A DNA stretch of 64,000 bases from Ascarosepion bandense (taxonomy: Eukaryota; Mollusca; Cephalopoda; Sepiida; Sepiidae): contig JBBBDQ010000398.1 in assembly GCA_037127315.1 (NCBI GenBank), positions 5,380,001 through 5,444,000 of the forward strand, given 5' to 3'. Below the pieces are notes generated by a model that was not told the origin of the DNA, searched no databases, and was given only the letters and a program-made list of their open reading frames with translations. A program made the position numbers and the translations under genes. The first letter of the stretch is position 1. The number at the start of each line of letters is the position of its first letter. Below, piece after piece: positions 11,000 to 22,107 of this stretch.

Positions 11000-11457
11000 T
11001 CTTTTTTGACTGTCTCGGGGTCCTTGACAAAATCCGAAGAAGTATCTGAAATTTAGTCGATTCTGGCATGGCATCTCAGTTTCGGTCACATTGTAACCGA
11101 CTTCAAGTAGCTTCCCTCCTTTAAATATTTTCATGGCAATTGATCTTACGAACTTTTTTCGCTGGTGCCCCGACTGCATGAATTTAATCGTGATACTAGA
11201 TTAGGCGTCTAGGTCCCACTGTTGAAATAATTAAATGCAACCGACATTCTTCGCACTATCCGCGTGTAGAGTTATATTCCGTTTACTTGCTATCATGATA
11301 ATGTCAATCACGATTTTATATCTTCTCGAATTTCCCTTCTTATTTTGCAATTTTCTCCATCGTCGCTTCATTTCGTGTTCTCTTTTGCTTTCACTACCTA
11401 TGACCACGTACGTTGTAGTGGCATTCGCGCCTTGCTTGGAGCGAAATGTTTAGGAAA
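11000..11457 (+). mobile_element. LJ 3' fragment, strongly decayed
   Basis: Fragments matching 'LDKIRRSI', 'LQVASLLFKYFHGN' and 'FAVSACR' equivalents are followed by the tail at 11405-11457 (GTGGCATTCGCGCCTTGCTTGGAGCGAAATG). Confidence 0.65.
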
Positions 11458-11544
11458 AACAAATGTAAGTTCTTTTAATTAAAAAGAATTAAGTAAAAAC
11501 ATATATAGACTGTTTCATTAATACCAGTCGAAGTTAGCACTCAA

Positions 11545-11995
11545 GGAAACAGGTTTGTGAAATTTTATTGATTTCACTATTGGACCATGTATTTCAAGTC
11601 ATGCAATTATGTGTAAAAATAATATTGTCTAAATATCAGCCAAGGCTTCGAAGGTACGTTTCAACTCGATGGTCACAATTTTTGATAAGGTTTCTGAATA
11701 GTTGTACCTCGATCTCAGCAATATGCTTTCTTGTGTCATCTTTCAGCTGTTGAATTGTTTTTTGCTTATTGGCGTAGACCTTATATTTGAGATGACTCTG
11801 AAGGAAGAAATGTAAAGGTGTCAAGTCGAAAGATAGTGGTGGCTAATTGACATCAGTGTTTCAGGTGCTGATGCGACCTGGGAAATTCTCATTCAATTAA
11901 GTCATTGTTTCAGTGACTATGTTGCATGTAGCGCCGTGCTTTTGGAACCACAAATCTTCGACTTAGTGTTCAATTTGTTTATAATTGCCATGATT
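11545..11995 (-). pseudogene. Tc1/mariner-superfamily transposase, C-terminal half
   Basis: The minus strand reads WFQKHGATCN, LNENFPGR, LSFDLTPLHFFL and then LKYKVYANKQKTIQQLKDD...IAEIEVQLFRNL. This is the order found in a widespread transposase family with WFQQDGAT...DLTPLDFFLWG motifs. The catalytic Asp after the Gln is His here, and stops interrupt the frame (one within TETMT-stop-LNEN). A dead remnant. Confidence 0.75.
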
Positions 11996-11999
11996 CATA

Positions 12000-12315
12000 T
12001 AAAAGGATTCAATAAAGAAATCAAAAAGATTTTAGCAATAACATTGTTTTATTTACTCTTAACTTCGATCCTTCTTTATGGAACATTCTATACTTATTTA
12101 CAGTACGACAGACATCTTTTTTCTGCTGTGTTTCGCGAAGTATTATTGTAACTAGTCTTTGTTGTATCACACTCTCTCCTAAGTATATAATACGTCATCG
12201 AAAAATCTCTTGTTAGTCGGAAGAAGCCATTTCGATGGTTGAAATCCGTGACATTAAGGTTTTTACCATTATTGTATTTTAAATACACACGTCATTTTTT
12301 TATGTATCGTTTTCT
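12000..12315. other. AT-rich, nothing recognised
   Basis: No supportable feature. Confidence 0.4.
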
Positions 12316-12317
12316 TA

Positions 12318-12890
12318 AATGTGCCGTGTCCGTTCAGGACGTTAGCGATTATTGCCTTTCACAACTCCCTATCACTTGTAGCTGTTAACAGCCCTTTTTT
12401 ACCCCTCCCAAACCATGCACTGCTATCCTTTTGCTCAAGCCCATCAAGTATGTCATGCATGGCTTTACCCTGTCTCTCTTTCCCTCTATCTATCCTGTGA
12501 ATATCAGATTCTGCAAACCCTCGTTTTTCATTACAAGTATCAGTAACTGCAGCTGTCTCTTCCTGATGTCTCGTTTTCGTTTCCATCTTCTCCAAAACCT
12601 AGTCGCTGCTCACATGTTTGGTCCATGGTATCCCCAGCATCCTTCTGTTGAACCACATTTCAGTTGATTCAGTTCTTTTCTTCAACTTTGATGAGATTTT
12701 CCAGCATTCGCTGCCATATTGAAGAACAGACATCACATAACTATCGAATATTGTCTTCTTTGTTTCCGGATAAATTTTCCTGTCTCTTGATGCACTACTT
12801 AGCTTCTGAAATGCATCCTAGGATATGCCAATACTTATTCAGTGTCGCACTCTCCGTTCTCTATTAAAACATTTCCAAGGTATGTATGTA
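12318..12890 (-). mobile_element. LR 3' fragment
   Basis: Antisense copy running from the LINE 3' terminus (GCCGTGTCCGTTCAGGACGT, 12321) through 'GRQ', 'EMWFNRRMLGIPWTKHVSSD' and 'MSVLQYGSECW' equivalents to 'ENGECDTE' near 12860. Several frames. 5'-truncated at about 12890. Confidence 0.8.
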
Positions 12891-13080
12891 CCCAGTACAC
12901 AATTATGAAAAATAAAAAAAGCTATAATACGTGTATATTCTTGTTTATGTGTATATTTAGGCACACGTAAGTATATATATATATAAATATATGTGTGCGT
13001 GTATGTATGTATAAATGTGTGTATATATATATATGGTATTGTAACTGATAAAATCTTCATTCCGTTATCATAGTGATTTT

Positions 13081-13150
13081 TAAAACACGCGCGAATTTAT
13101 CTCTGAAGATGATCTTAGAAAAAGTCGAAATTACTTGTGTTGAGAAATAA
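13081..13150 (+). repeat. Isolated CTGAAGATGATC...GAAA core (Penelope-terminal-repeat-like)
   Basis: CTGAAGATGATCTTAG is followed by AGTCGAAATTAC, the same core spacing as in the PCA, PCB and PCC repeats. A single short match, so weak. Confidence 0.35.
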
Positions 13151-14065
13151 CTACGGTACCTGTCTCGGTTGATTTCAACTCAGCATAAAAACAGATTATA
13201 CAAATAGAAAGGATCAATATCAAAATAAATAGATATTATATGTCTTTATTATTCAATGAAAAATGTTTAAATGAAAATATTCTGCCGACATTATTATACA
13301 GCCTATACACACATAATTTTTATGTAACAAAATTGTTTTAAAGACGAATCTCTGTCATATTTTCAATAAGTATGTATTTCTTTCTATAATTAAAAGAACT
13401 TATCTATAAAAAAATAAGCAGTAACTTTACTCAGATAAAGAATTGTCCGATAGCAAAAAGTAATAACGTATTTTTTTTTCAGTAATCGAGGTACTGGTGT
13501 ATGCATAGATTAAAACCAATACATTTTTTTTGAAAACCATTCAAAGATAATTCGTTCATGTTCGTAATCTTTTTCTGTCGTAACCTGAGAAAAATAAGAA
13601 TTATTTGGGCAGAGGCTATTTAAACTATCAGCTTTCACGCTCATTAGCGTTGTTTCGTTGAAACTTCCATGAACCATAATGAATTTGAGATAACACTTCA
13701 CTCGGTTCAGCTATGGAAAACTTTCTCTTTGCTTCTTGAAATGTTGTAAGAAGACAGGTGAGAAGTATCTCAAATCCGAAAAAAATGGTTTAAATCCGGG
13801 AAAAATGATTTAAAACACAAACGATTGAAACCAAATCAACATTTTCCCGGAAAATGAAACGTTTGGATTTTCATGTACAAAGGTCATATTTTCAAATGTT
13901 ACCAATGAAATCGGATACAGGATAGTAAGTAAATATTGTGAAATATTGGGGAAAAAAATGACCAAACAACTGTAGTCATGTTCTTGAATAATTTTATTAT
14001 ATTTTAACTATCAAACTAATGACATTCAACTCAATTAGAAAACTCAAAATTATCCTTTGTATATT
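13151..14065. other. AT-rich, nothing recognised
   Basis: Includes a 63-codon minus-strand frame with no recognised family. I see nothing to support a gene. Confidence 0.4.
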
Positions 14066-14071
14066 CAATTA

Positions 14072-14450
14072 GCACAGAACGAGAAATCGGAGTACCGATT
14101 TCGAATTCCAGTTGAAATCGTTGCATTCAGTTACGCGCAAATACTCTTGAGTAAGGTGTTAATCCATTGCTTCTTTCTCTAGCTATAGGTTAAATAGCAG
14201 AACAAATTGGCTTCTATAGCTTTAATTGACAAGCAGTCTATTGCAGAAAGTTATGGCAACCTACTGCAAAAAACTCTTATTGAATAATTAGTCATGGATA
14301 GGAAGAGACATGATCGCCAAGAGTGTATCACGTATGGCACTTAACTGATTGATGTACGTACAAGAGTAAAAATTCTGCAGGAAAATATTCTGCCCAGTCA
14401 GTCATGTCTCTTTCGAGACATGATCGACCAAGCAAGTATCTCGCTGAATT
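14072..14450 (+). mobile_element. SFS SINE copy plus a second partial tail
   Basis: Head with B-box-like TTTCGAATTCC, then the shared body (GGTGTTAATCCATTG, TATAGGTTAAATAGC, GGCAACCTACTGCA, AGACATGATCGCC) and the tail GGCACTTAACTGATTGA to about 14358. A second partial tail (CAGTCAGTCATGTCTCTTTC) follows at 14383-14450, suggesting a partial tandem. Confidence 0.75.
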
Positions 14451-14454
14451 GGTA

Positions 14455-15015
14455 TTCATTGCCCTATATAAGTAACAGCTTGAAATCCATTAATCTTCAG
14501 AACATTAAAGAAGGCGAGCCTTTATCAGACCGTACGGACTGACTTCACAAAATTACAAATAAAAAGTTTTAACAAATAACAGAATTCATACCTTTTGAAC
14601 AATCTTTCTAGCTGCAACAACAGAAATTGTGTAACACATGTAACTAGAAGGGAAAATAATTGTCTTCAAGATGTTACTTTTCCACCCTAAGTTAAGGTTA
14701 TAGTAATTTACGTATGCACGCATAAACTCTTCCAAACACAAAATAAGCAGGAAATTCTATTTCAGAGAGCGAGTGAGAAAGGTCTATTCCAGCAGATAGC
14801 TCTGACAGCCGGACCAATACAATCCCACTGGTGATCTTCTCATGTTCTATCTGTTTGTACTAGTATTAGTAGTATGTATTAACTCGTTTCTATCTTTGTG
14901 GCTTTATTTCTGGCACCTAACCAGGCCACAACAGCTAAACAAACTGTTTAACACAAAACTTTCATCGGTAATAAGATCGACAACTTATATTGGACTTCCG
15001 AAGTGTAATTTTTTA
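14455..15015. other. Nothing recognised
   Basis: A 129-codon open frame starting at 14842 runs into the antisense of the LJ element and so is unlikely to be real. Confidence 0.4.
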
Positions 15016-15017
15016 AA

Positions 15018-15585
15018 TCGTTTCATCGCAAGCAAGGCGGTACCGCCACTGATGCGCAGGGGGCTACATAAGAGTAAAAGTCTAGACAGGAGGAGAGTGA
15101 AAAGAAAGACGAATCAGTTACAAGGGCTGTCAGAGAAAGGGAAAGAGAAGGTTGGGAACACAGGTGTGAAGAAGGAGAAAGGAAAAGAACAAGATATACA
15201 GGGTGATGTAAAAAGAACTGGATTTAAGTGAATAAGTGATGGGTATTGACATTGCATTTAAATTCCTGCAGGTTGTAGCGGAAAGTGCGAGAAAAGGAAG
15301 CTGACGGAGTAGAATTGTCGGCTGCATTTGGTTGATCTAACTGTAAATGGGTGGTACCCTGTTGCCAAGTAAATTCTTGTGGCGGGGGCACCAGTGACTT
15401 AAGTTCGTCGGAGCAGAATTCCCTGAAAATATTTGTAGAAGAGACATAGGGAAGCCACATCCCGCCGGTGAAAAAGTCGCTGCAGTCGAGCTGCCAAATC
15501 GGAACTTATCACATTATAGTTTCTCCTTTGGAGCCTGTCGAGAACACTGAGATGAACAGCAGGGGCGCCTGACCATGTCCTGAAA
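15018..15585 (-). mobile_element. LJ 3' fragment with tail
   Basis: Tail at 15020-15073 (antisense), then 3' UTR, 'FRYNLQEFKCNVNTH', 'LFYKYFQGI' and 'WSGAPAVHLSVLDRLQRR' on the minus strand in two or three frames. Truncated near 15585. Confidence 0.85.
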
Positions 15586-15671
15586 AAAAAGTTTAGAACA
15601 AAGACGTTATAAGCTGAAACCGGGCGTAACCCTGAAAGTTGATCTAATGCATGTAGAACGCTTCTTTGATC

Positions 15672-16045
15672 TTTCATGTGCCGTGTCCCTTCAGGACGTA
15701 GCGGTCATGACTTTCCACAATAAGCTGTACTTTTAGCTCGTGATGAACGACGTGTTTTGTTATTTCTCTTAGATCTTCTGCCATCCATTTACTCAAGCTC
15801 ATCAAGTATGTTACGAGTTGGCTTCCTCTGTTCATCTCGTCTTCACTCTGTCTAGGGAGTATCATATTTTGCCATACATCTTTTCTCATTATTTGCCCTA
15901 ACAATTTAAACTTTGTCTCCCTAAAATTAAGTATAAGTTTTCTTTTAGTTTCCATTATCTGTAAAACTTCACCGTTATCCACATATTCAGCACATGGCAT
16001 CCTCAACATACTCCTGTATAACCACATTTCTGCTGTCTCATGTCT
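15672..16045 (-). mobile_element. LR 3' fragment, copy A of a pair
   Basis: The minus strand reads MWLYRSMLRMPCAEYVDN, KRKLILNFRETKFKLLGQIM and ends at 'VLKGHGT'. These equal the LINE C-terminus including the terminal KGQGT, with an open frame of 117 codons. Confidence 0.85.
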
Positions 16046-16054
16046 CGTCTTTAT

Positions 16055-16745
16055 CTGTGACGAATTATTTCCTGTCCATCTTAGATGTAAATAACATTTT
16101 TTTCTTTTTGCTAGTTAAACTTTGTTTCCCTTTACACTTACCGAAACTAACTAAAAAAATTATGTGCTGACATTTTCTGTTCATATATTCTTTAGATTTT
16201 CGAAGCGTATTATTCTAATTATGTCAAATGCTTCTTTCTGAAGTAAAGCTTAAGTTACTTTTTGCTTTATGTTTCTCTAAAACTTCGTCGTTGCTCATAT
16301 GGTCGGTTCATGGTATTCTCAGCATCTTTCTGTAGAACCAAATTTCTGCTGCCTTAGGACTCGTCTTGAACTCTGATAAGATTGTCCAGCATTCACTGCC
16401 ATACAGGAGGATTGATATTGCGTAACAGTTCTATACTGTGTTCTTTGTTTCTAACGATTTTTTTCTGTTTCTTAATACATTGCTTAACTTCTGGAAGCCA
16501 CTTTTCGCTATCAAAATGCGCCTATGGATTTCAGTGCAGCACTCCCCGTCTTCTATTAATACACCTTCCCATGAACTTAAATTTTTGTACGCATTTGATT
16601 TTGGTATCTGCAATTTGCATTCTGGGTTACTGCTTTTGCTAACCACAATGAATTTCCCCCATATTAATAGTTAGTCTTTTCTTCTTGTTTTCCTTCCCAT
16701 TGGAAACTTCAAAATTGTCATTTTCGTTAGCATTCATAATGTTTT
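16055..16745 (-). mobile_element. LR 3' fragment, copy B of a pair
   Basis: A second LR copy in the same orientation directly behind copy A. It contains 'KRMLRIP'-like sequence near 16320, 'SEC-W' and 'GVLIEDGECCTEIHRRI' near 16540. Degraded at its 3' end (16055-16225). Confidence 0.75.
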
Positions 16746-16749
16746 CAGT

Positions 16750-16990
16750 AGTTACAAATAATTTTTTGGAAGGATTATTTACTTGATAATTATCCTATAT
16801 ACTCGTGTGTAAGCCGATTGTAAAGAGCGCCCCTCAGATTTTTGTATGAATGTTAACATCTCAAGAAAAATAATTGTATATAGTGCAACCTGTCACCTAA
16901 AATATACGATTTTAAATTCTTAAAATTTAAGAGTTAATTAAAAAATTTCCTGTGTATATTGCCAGGACTTATGTGTTACAAAAAAAAAAA
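16750..16990. other. AT-rich, nothing recognised
   Basis: No supportable feature. Confidence 0.35.
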
Positions 16991-16998
16991 ATGCACGC

Positions 16999-17068
16999 TA
17001 TAATCCCTCTATCATAAGAAAGCCTGTTATAAATATATAACGGGCTTTCTTATGATAGAGGGATTATA
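16999..17068. repeat. 33-bp-arm inverted repeat (hairpin)
   Basis: Arms 16999-17031 and 17036-17068 are reverse complements with one difference (GCCTG versus GCCCG; a G-U pair in RNA) around a 4-base spacer. It directly abuts the tail end of an inverted TSV copy. Confidence 0.93.
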
Positions 17069-17072
17069 TATG

Positions 17073-17275
17073 GAAATTGTTCGTTTGAACATTATTTTTT
17101 GTCGATATTGAGTAGATATTTTGTTTTTAATCAAACAGTATATTTCTTTCTACCGGGCTGATTTTCTACGATAAAGTTTGTATGAAAATATGCGTCGTTT
17201 GGCAGGATTCGAACCTGCGACCCTTATCGACATAGAGGAAGCGCCTTAGACCACCCACCCGACTACGAATGATAC
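17073..17275 (-). mobile_element. TSV tRNA-like SINE, inverted-pair member 1
   Basis: On the minus strand it has an A-box-like GGTCTAAGGCGC and a T-arm-like segment GCAGGTTCGAATCCTGC (5-bp stem, 7-base loop, at about 17204-17220), followed by a body matching 17405-17520. Acceptor pairing is poor, so this is a tRNA-derived repeat and not a tRNA gene. Confidence 0.75.
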
Positions 17276-17327
17276 CACAGTTCAAACAAAGTCAAGTCAA
17301 GCCTATACATATATATTCGCCGTCAAA

Positions 17328-17591
17328 TGGTCTAAGACGTACCAGATCAATTAGTGGCTTCCTCTATGTTGATAGGGTTCGCAGGTTCGAATCCTGCCGA
17401 ATGACGCTCATTTTCGTACAAAATTTGTCGTAAATAATCAGACCGGTAGAAATAAATATATAAATATACTGTGTGAGCAAAAACAGAATATCTACTCAAA
17501 TACGAGTATCGGCGAAAAATAATATTCAAACAAATAATTTCAATTTGACGGTTGTTGAAACCATTTCATTAATCATCGGGATTTTCTGTAA

Positions 17592-17594
<3 letters not shown>
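17328..17594 (+). mobile_element. TSV tRNA-like SINE, inverted-pair member 2
   Basis: GGTCTAAGACG, then CGCAGGTTCGAATCCTGC (17378-17395), then the same body as the minus-strand copy at 17073-17275, ending at a (TA)n run. Together the two form a long inverted repeat with about 50 bp between heads. Confidence 0.75.

Positions 17595-17638
<44 letters not shown>
17592..17638. repeat. (TA)n at TSV 3' end
   Basis: Pure TA run. Confidence 0.96.
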
Positions 17639-17641
<3 letters not shown>

Positions 17642-17849
17642 AAACTCAAATGTAAAAACCACAAATTTATTCGCGTGAAGAGAGTCAATTTTAGACTCGA
17701 AACATGTGTAGCGTCATGGACAATTAATGTTTCATAACATGTATAATTCCAAAAACTATAAACATACACTTTAAAGAAAACGTTCACGGCTTATCACACA
17801 TTTTATTCTATACTAATTACTCTCGTTGGAACAACCCTATTTCTTTATT

Positions 17850-17850
<1 letters not shown>

Positions 17851-17899
<49 letters not shown>
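17851..17899. repeat. (TA)n
   Basis: Pure TA run. Confidence 0.96.
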
Positions 17900-17904
<5 letters not shown>

Positions 17905-18800
17905 GTAGTACAAACTAATGGGTTGTCAGTCTATTGTTTGTAGTGATTTTCTTTATTAAAATCAGGTCATGATATACAGGAGAAATTTGATTGTAGGAGG
18001 AATGGGAGATAGAGACTTAAAATGATTTAAGAAACAGACTTTTCCCACGCCAAAGATATAATGAATTGAGAGATAAATATGTTGCAATTTTGCAAGTCTG
18101 AAAAATTACCGCCTGTCATCGTGAAACGGTTACTGGATTTTCTTTACGTTATTATTCAACTTATAGTGGACGAGAGACAAAGACGGGAAAGTTTTTTTTT
18201 ATATAAATACACTGCGCGTCAAACATATGTATTCGACTCAGTGATTAATCTATCCTTAAATTAAATTATCAGAAGATGGTAGAATCTATCAAAATATGCT
18301 AGAGGATAAATTATAGATGTTTAGATATATTATAATTGGTAAAATTAACTCTATTTTATGGTATATTTTAGACGATACTGACAAATTTAACGTTACATCT
18401 TTACGTTTTTTGAGTAAATTAATTTTGGGAATTTGATAATTTGAAATTTTTCCTGTGAACATAGAAAACCTGGCTCATGTAAATAAAAATACACAAGTTC
18501 TGAATTTTTAAATCTTTTCCATTTTGCGGTAAGGTTGTTATTGGTATCTTTTATTTGCTAATATTAAGTAGAAAGGGGTGGAAACGATATGTTTTATTAT
18601 TACAATATAAGGTGTGAAAATAATGGCGGGTTTTAAAAGGATTCGTGGTGCAACCGATATATTATTGTATTACTGTGGAATTTTCTATGGTGGAAATAGA
18701 GCATAAGTAGACTATAGAGTCAGTTAAGCGTTTATATGCTAATGGGCACTCAATAGGTTTTCGGCAGTTGCTATTATTGTTATTGTGATCGCTAGTTGTT
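17900..18800. other. AT-rich, nothing firm recognised
   Basis: The last part may be more of the Penelope-like 3' region that begins at about 18800, but I cannot align it. Confidence 0.35.
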
Positions 18801-19560
18801 TAGGATATTGTTGATAGTTTAGGTTATTATATCTGTTTCATATTCTATATTTTTGATGATTTTCTCAAAGTTATCAATACAGCTATATATTAATTTCAGA
18901 ATATTTCTGTTAAAAAATTTGCCAAGAGAGATATTATTAGAGATGAGTCTTTCATCTAATTTTAGAAATTTGTGCCTTTAGTACTTATCATTAGATTAAA
19001 TATGGATGTGTACTAAATGATATTTCTCTTTCTATTTTTATTGTTGTTTCTATTATGTTTATGTTTCAGTTGGGGGCATTTATAGCAGCTGTTTTTAAGT
19101 GCTATGTCATAGCATTTGCTATGGTTGTAAAAGATGTTTTTTATTAGAAGAATTGCTACTAATTCTGTTTTCAATAGAGAACGGTATATGCTTGATGATT
19201 CATCTAGAGAGGTTCGTTTTACAGTGGATGTATATAGGATTCACGTTAGTTTTTATAAAGGAAGAGCAAGTGTTATCGGCTACATCAAGTCTTACATCTA
19301 GAAAGTCTACCTTTTTTAGATTACTTTTGTTAGTCACCAGAAGGTTAAGACTTTTCATTTATCTATGTATTTATTTTCTTACTCTATTGGCCTTAAAATT
19401 GGTGGAATATTTTACCACCATAAAAACATTTTTTCATTAAAAACCTATATCCTCTGAATTTACATCATTATACGCTGTCGGATTATATAGAATAAATAAG
19501 CCAAGAGGATTTGAGAACATAGCGATGTCTAGAGATCCCATAGTCATGTTAAATAGGTTC
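18800..19560 (-). pseudogene. Penelope-like element RT C-terminal region
   Basis: Reading the minus strand from 19560 downward gives LGLFILY, then VDFLDVRLDVADNT (about 19300), NPIYIHCKTNLSR, IIKHIPFSIENRISSNSSNK, RKRNIIWF-like and KIFNRN-like (GKFFNRNILKLIYSC, about 18890). This order matches the part of Penelope-like RTs that follows the catalytic motif, up to the linker before the GIY-YIG domain. Frames shift repeatedly. The catalytic core is not preserved. Assignment is by motif order only. Confidence 0.7.
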
Positions 19561-19599
19561 TCATGTTTGAAAAAAGGTAAACATCAGTTATTGTAAACA

Positions 19600-19651
19600 G
19601 CCTGAAGAAATTGGAAAGTTGGAACCTCGGTTGTAGAAATAACTCATTTTC

Positions 19652-19660
<9 letters not shown>
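19600..19660 (+). repeat. FBK/PLE-terminal-like core next to the Penelope fragment
   Basis: GCCTGAAGAAATTGG ... GTAGAAATAACTC, close to the FBK loop sequence (GCCTGAAGACACC ... GTAGAAACC), ends in a (TA)n run. Its position beside the Penelope RT fragment suggests FBK derives from a Penelope terminal repeat. Confidence 0.45.

Positions 19661-19725
<65 letters not shown>
19655..19725. repeat. (TA)n-(CA)n-(TA)n compound
   Basis: TA run, about 12 CA units, then a second TA run. Confidence 0.95.
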
Positions 19726-19729
<4 letters not shown>

Positions 19730-19744
19730 AGTATAATATATATA

Positions 19745-20305
19745 ATGGACTAAATTTTATTGCTTCCAAAACGAAGCTGCTATCTATTAACCATAATAGA
19801 CAATTGCTCCTACCCGACATTAGTATGGAACAAGCTAGCCTTCCTGAGAGTAAAACATTACGTCTCCTTGGCCTCACACTCTCAGCGGACCTCAAGTGGA
19901 ATGACAATATGGAATCCACTGCTAAATCCGCTGCCAAGAAGGTCCGTTAACGGTGCATGGCCAGGATATTTTACATATATAAATCTACCATCCGTCCGTG
20001 TATTGAATAGTGCTGACACATCTGGTCAGGTGCCCCTGCTATTCACGTCGAGGTTCTTGACAAAATCCAAAGGAGAATCTGCAATGTGATCGATACCGAC
20101 TTAACAGCACGGTACCCCGAAGAACTTACATCACTGGTGCTCCCTAGGTATGATTTTACACGAGCTACTAGATTAGCAAGTAGGTCCCATCATTTTACAG
20201 TAAAACCGATAAAGTGTAACCACAATTTCTACTCTAACAGCATCCTTTCACGCACTTTCCACCTGTGGAATTCCCTTCCATATACACAATTAGGGAGAAG
20301 TTTTT
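19745..20305 (+). mobile_element. LJ internal fragment
   Basis: Begins at 'LNFIASKTKLLSINHNRQ', followed by 'ESKTLRLLGLTLSADLKWN' (about 19850), 'KIQRRICNVIDTDL', an internal deletion of the 'SHRRDVASLCLFYKYFHG' segment near 20110, then 'RYDFTRATRLASRSHHFTVKP' and 'LSRTFHLWNSLPYT'. Truncated at both ends; no 3' tail. Confidence 0.85.
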
Positions 20306-20309
20306 AATG

Positions 20310-20559
20310 ATTTTAATCCATATTTGTATTATCCTAGTAATTATTCATGGATATGATTACATATGGATATCATTTATTATCTTTCATTTAGTGATTTTTT
20401 ATGTTTACAATATAATAGCTAATTTCCCCCTTGCCCATTCTACATATGTTGCCATCGTTTTATGGTTTCGCTATTTTCCCTATTCTCCAAGTTATATCAC
20501 GGTTTTTTCCATATAACGATTTTAAATTTCACACGAGAAAATATGCATAATTATTTTCA

Positions 20560-20560
<1 letters not shown>
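20310..20560. other. AT-rich, nothing recognised
   Basis: No supportable feature. Confidence 0.35.

Positions 20561-20565
<5 letters not shown>

Positions 20566-20606
<41 letters not shown>
20566..20606. repeat. (TA)n
   Basis: Pure TA run bordering the fold-back repeat. Confidence 0.95.
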
Positions 20607-20613
<7 letters not shown>

Positions 20614-20818
20614 TCGCCTGAAGACACCACATTGTAGAAATCTAGGTTGCGTAATGACTCGTGTACAAATGAAAAAATTCAAAAGTTTACAATATAACCG
20701 TATTGAACATTTTTTAATACAAATGTGCAGTGCACTAATTTTATTAACAAAATCTAATTAAACAATCGATATATATATATATATATATCGATTGTTTAAT
20801 TAGATTTTGTTAATAAAA
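20605..20818 (+). repeat. FBK fold-back repeat, copy 1, ending in an 80-bp perfect palindrome
   Basis: Loop-type sequence CGCCTGAAGACACCACATTG with GTAGAAATCTAGG, then an arm ending CTAATTAAACAATCGAT. The segment 20739-20818 is a perfect palindrome, including a central (AT)n. Other copies are at 31590-31795 and 38625-38850. Confidence 0.75.
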
Positions 20819-20825
20819 AAGATTT

Positions 20826-20829
<4 letters not shown>

Positions 20830-20863
<34 letters not shown>
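20830..20863. repeat. (TA)n
   Basis: TA run. Confidence 0.95.
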
Positions 20864-20868
<5 letters not shown>

Positions 20869-21279
20869 AGCAGACATGTGGAGGATTTTGAGAGATTTTG
20901 AGTATGCATCATATTTAAATGTATATAATTCTAACAGAGAACTTTTATCAGTTATGTAAGATTAGACTAAACCCAAGGCTATAGAGCTTATATAAACTGA
21001 TAACAGCATCGAAGATGGACCCGCGGGTTTGCTTCTCCATGTGTGGTTGTTCTTTTATTATATCCTTTTCTTTTCTTTTCTTTTCTTTTCTTTTTTTTTT
21101 CTTTTTTCCTTTTGGAATATATTCTGCTTTTATCCGTTTTTACCCTTGTGTGTGTAACCGATGTATGCAAATTTTTCGAGACCTTCTTTTAAAGGGAAAG
21201 AATTGAATTATGTAGCATATTCATTCACTAGGTGTTACAAAGAGTGGCTAGAGGACATTTATACGCTATATATATATAT

Positions 21280-21280
<1 letters not shown>
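20864..21280. other. Nothing recognised
   Basis: Contains a T/C-rich TTTTC repeat at 21067-21110; no gene. Confidence 0.4.

Positions 21281-21282
<2 letters not shown>

Positions 21283-21330
<48 letters not shown>
21283..21330. repeat. (GA)n
   Basis: Pure GA run after a short TA run. Confidence 0.96.
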
Positions 21331-21849
21331 CATGTCAGATTAAATAAATTGCAAAAACTGTATCTGCTTATTTTTAATAAAATCCGTTCATACTCACAGA
21401 TAATCTTTCGCGTAATATAATTGGGAGATGTAAGAAATGAGCTCTAACTTTGACAGATGATTTTATTATTCCTTTGTCGATGTTCCCAACTGCTTTCAAT
21501 CTCTTTCCGAGATCACCTTCAGGGGTGTGCGTTGTGTTAACAAAAGATTGTTGCTAAAAAATTGTAGCAAAACTGTGTTCTCAAAAATTAATGTAAATTT
21601 TCTTCTTGCTCAAATGTAAAGGTTGACAAAGTTCTTAGCGTTCATTAGAACGTGAAAATTATGCAAAATGGAATTTTTTATGTTGTAATTTCATAGTTAT
21701 GCACCTGTTGAAGCCTAAAAAACTATTCTTTTTCATAAACATATTAGAAAAATACTACAGTATTAATAGCTGATTCTATTAACTTTGCAATGTATTTGAT
21801 TTGACATGTCTAAAAGAAAATATGCTGCCTAAAACAGAAGTTACATATA

Positions 21850-22075
21850 TATTAGTCGTCCGCATACAAGCCTATTTCGCTGTATCACAGCTCATCAGTG
21901 TGGGTAGACACATCCACTTGGTTCTGGCCGGGATCGAAACTCGACCGATTTGGTGTCAATCGGAGTCGCCACCCGCTAAGCCATATGCGCATGGAAAATG
22001 AGAAAGGAAATTTTAACGTGTTGTATATAAGCAGTGTATAAACACGATGCGTGTGTATGTGTGTGTGGGTATGCT
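21850..22075 (-). mobile_element. HHZ repeat (tRNA-like head + hammerhead), copy 1
   Basis: Minus strand. The linker is followed by the tRNA-like head with A-box-like TGGCTTAGCGGG and B-box-like GTTTCGATCCC (about 21930-21995), then the hammerhead at 21860-21904, then TCGTCC/(TA). Nearly identical to copy 2 at 22660-22880, so the two belong to a recent duplication. Inserted within PCB. Confidence 0.85.
21860..21904 (-). ncRNA. Hammerhead ribozyme, HHZ copy 1
   Basis: On the minus strand: CTGATGA core, stem II GCTGT-GAT-ACAGC, GAAA, 2-bp stem III (A-U and U-G), GTA cleavage triplet. Helix I is CCACA with TGCGG: four pairs with one internal A-C mismatch. All invariant core bases are present. 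Read by eye only. Confidence 0.75.
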
Positions 22076-22107
22076 ATTAAAGACGTCGTTCGTAAATAAA
22101 AGTATGA

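Noticed and set aside
14842..15231. 129-codon open frame as a gene
   Set aside because: Its second half is antisense LJ; nothing supports the first half.
17195..17270. Possible tRNA gene
   Set aside because: The T-arm is perfect but acceptor pairing is poor, there are two more related copies with shared 3' bodies, and it ends at TA-rich sequence. A SINE head fits better.
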